NCBI GenBank assembly: GCA_030620375.1
Contig: JAUXEW010000142.1
Span: 1 to 7,608, forward strand
Length of the DNA stretch: 7,608 bases
Direction: 5' to 3'
Source of the DNA: Desulfobacteraceae bacterium
Lineage (GTDB): Bacteria > Desulfobacterota > Desulfobacteria > Desulfobacterales > UBA5616
A program made the translations under genes and the position numbers. Each line of letters opens with the position of its first letter. Within the stretch, counting starts at the first letter, position 1. The notes under the pieces are model-generated. The model searched no databases, was not told the origin of the DNA, and was given only the letters and a program-made list of their open reading frames with translations. This document shows, piece after piece, positions 7,290-7,608 of the stretch.

Positions 7290-7318
7290 TCAATACCAAA
7301 GGCATATCCCCTTGTCAA
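7290..7318 (-). promoter_or_regulatory. Candidate sigma70 promoter for the gene cluster
   Basis: On the minus strand a perfect -35 TTGACA (7318-7313) is followed, after exactly 17 bases, by TATTGA (7295-7290), which matches three of six positions of the -10 consensus. Transcription would start near 7283 and give a leader of about 40 bases before the first ligase. The -10 is weak, so an activator or an alternative signal could be involved. Confidence 0.5.
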
Positions 7319-7415
7319 TTTGGTTTAGAAACTAACCCGGACAGGCCGTAAGGCACCGTAAACGAGACCTTTGAAAAATGTTCATTTTTGTTCAAGGCCA
7401 AGGAAGGCGAAAATT

Positions 7416-7443
7416 TAGCGCTGAAAAGCTTCACTGCGTGCAA
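7416..7443. repeat. 28-bp direct repeat, copy 1
   Basis: This copy reads TAGCGCTGAAAAGCTTCACT and then GCGTGCAA. It matches the copy at 7473-7500 at 24 of 28 positions, with a 57-base period. It includes the palindromes AGCGCT and AAGCTT and lies inside the MITE-like element. Confidence 0.7.
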
Positions 7444-7472
7444 CCACAGGAATACATTGAGTCTTTTGAGGA

Positions 7473-7500
7473 TAGCGCTAAAAAGCTTCACTACACGCAA
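7473..7500. repeat. 28-bp direct repeat, copy 2
   Basis: This copy reads TAGCGCTAAAAAGCTTCACT and then ACACGCAA. It is the partner of the copy at 7416-7443, with 29 unrelated bases between the two. Because 57 is a multiple of three, the duplication also gives a repeated peptide in one minus-strand frame, which explains a spurious open frame there. Confidence 0.7.
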
Positions 7501-7608
7501 AATTTGAGCCTGACGCCGGGATTGGGCAAAAAGGGGCGTTTTGCAAAGGTCTCTATTCTAAAAGGAACGCTTGTGATTAGGAAGATCATATCCGGCGGGC
7601 AAGCCGGC

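Larger units (their letters stand above)
7241..7363 (-). other. Upstream leader region of the gene cluster
   Basis: No gene is visible here. The region carries the ribosome binding site GAGGAG close to the first ligase, a short palindrome at 7262-7278 and a candidate promoter at 7290-7318. It ends at the left edge of the MITE-like element. The stretch from 7241 to 7608 has no supported protein-coding gene. Confidence 0.5.
7364..7553. mobile_element. MITE-like element with 32-bp imperfect terminal inverted repeats
   Basis: The element is 190 bp. Its left end begins GAGACCTTTGAAAAATG and the reverse complement of its right end begins GAGACCTTTGCAAAACG. Over the first 32 bases the ends match at 25 positions, the first ten perfectly, and most differences are C/T changes. 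It encodes no transposase, so it would be a non-autonomous element moved by an enzyme encoded elsewhere. I see no clear target-site duplication: the flanks are GTAAAC on the left and TATTCT on the right. Ends starting GAGACCTTTG are familiar to me from repeats in Desulfobacterales genomes, which is recollection and not a database result. It sits some 45 bases upstream of the candidate -35, so it may have influenced the promoter or inserted between this cluster and the gene beyond the window. Confidence 0.6.

Noticed and set aside
6833..7351. 172-codon plus-strand open frame
   Set aside because: It is antisense to the first ligase and its promoter region, with no recognisable domain.
7315..7500. 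61-codon minus-strand open frame upstream of the first ligase
   Set aside because: It lies across the candidate promoter and the MITE-like element. Its repeated KLFSA peptide comes from the 57-base direct repeat, and no family is recognisable.
7364..7553. CRISPR array
   Set aside because: There are only two repeat copies, they are imperfect, and they lie inside an element with terminal inverted repeats; no cas genes are present.
7592..7607. CCGGC / GCCGG stem-loop at the right edge
   Set aside because: A five-base stem with a six-base loop and no T-run; the sequence ends too soon to judge whether it is a terminator or part of a longer repeat.
7558..7608. Possible last 16 codons of an upstream minus-strand gene ending in TAG
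   Set aside because: Too short to judge: another frame is also open here and no motif is visible, so I do not call it.

Overview
The window is a single minus-strand gene block from a bacterium, read right to left, made of CoA-thioester metabolism genes. Moderate GC, tandem AMP-forming acyl-CoA ligases, a CoA-transferase fused to a GNAT domain, and a short inverted-repeat element of a kind I associate with sulfate-reducing Desulfobacterales all suggest an anaerobic member of the Desulfobacterota. That placement is inference; there is no rRNA or marker gene here to prove it.

Layout in transcription order: (1) 7608-7241 is non-coding. It holds a MITE-like element (7364-7553, imperfect 32-bp terminal inverted repeats and two internal 28-bp direct repeats), then a candidate sigma70 promoter (TTGACA-17-TATTGA, 7318-7290), a small palindrome, and a strong ribosome binding site. 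(2) 7240-5696 and (3) 5668-4097 are two related AMP-forming acyl-CoA synthetases. (4) 4076-1989 is a three-part protein: CoA-transferase, Pat-like GNAT acetyltransferase, and a charged helical tail. (5) 1941-1711 is a 76-residue protein of unknown function with an excellent ribosome binding site. (6) 1710-1602 is a gap with a degenerate CTCTGTG-type dispersed repeat. (7) 1601-345 is an HMG-CoA-lyase-like DRE-TIM barrel enzyme. (8) 299 to beyond position 1 is the N-terminal part of a thiamine-diphosphate enzyme. Gaps between genes are 20-109 bases and no terminator is evident, so one long transcript is likely.

Together the genes look like a pathway that activates one or more carboxylic acids to CoA thioesters (two ligases, perhaps also the CoA-transferase) and then makes or breaks carbon-carbon bonds (lyase-like enzyme plus ThDP enzyme). 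The substrate cannot be read from the sequence. Three points stand out. The CoA-transferase domain has Gln where the family has its catalytic Glu. The lyase-like enzyme lacks the catalytic Cys of HMG-CoA lyase but keeps its metal ligands. The GNAT domain sits beside two ligases that both carry the PX4GK lysine motif typically targeted by Pat-type acetyltransferases, which suggests a built-in regulatory loop.
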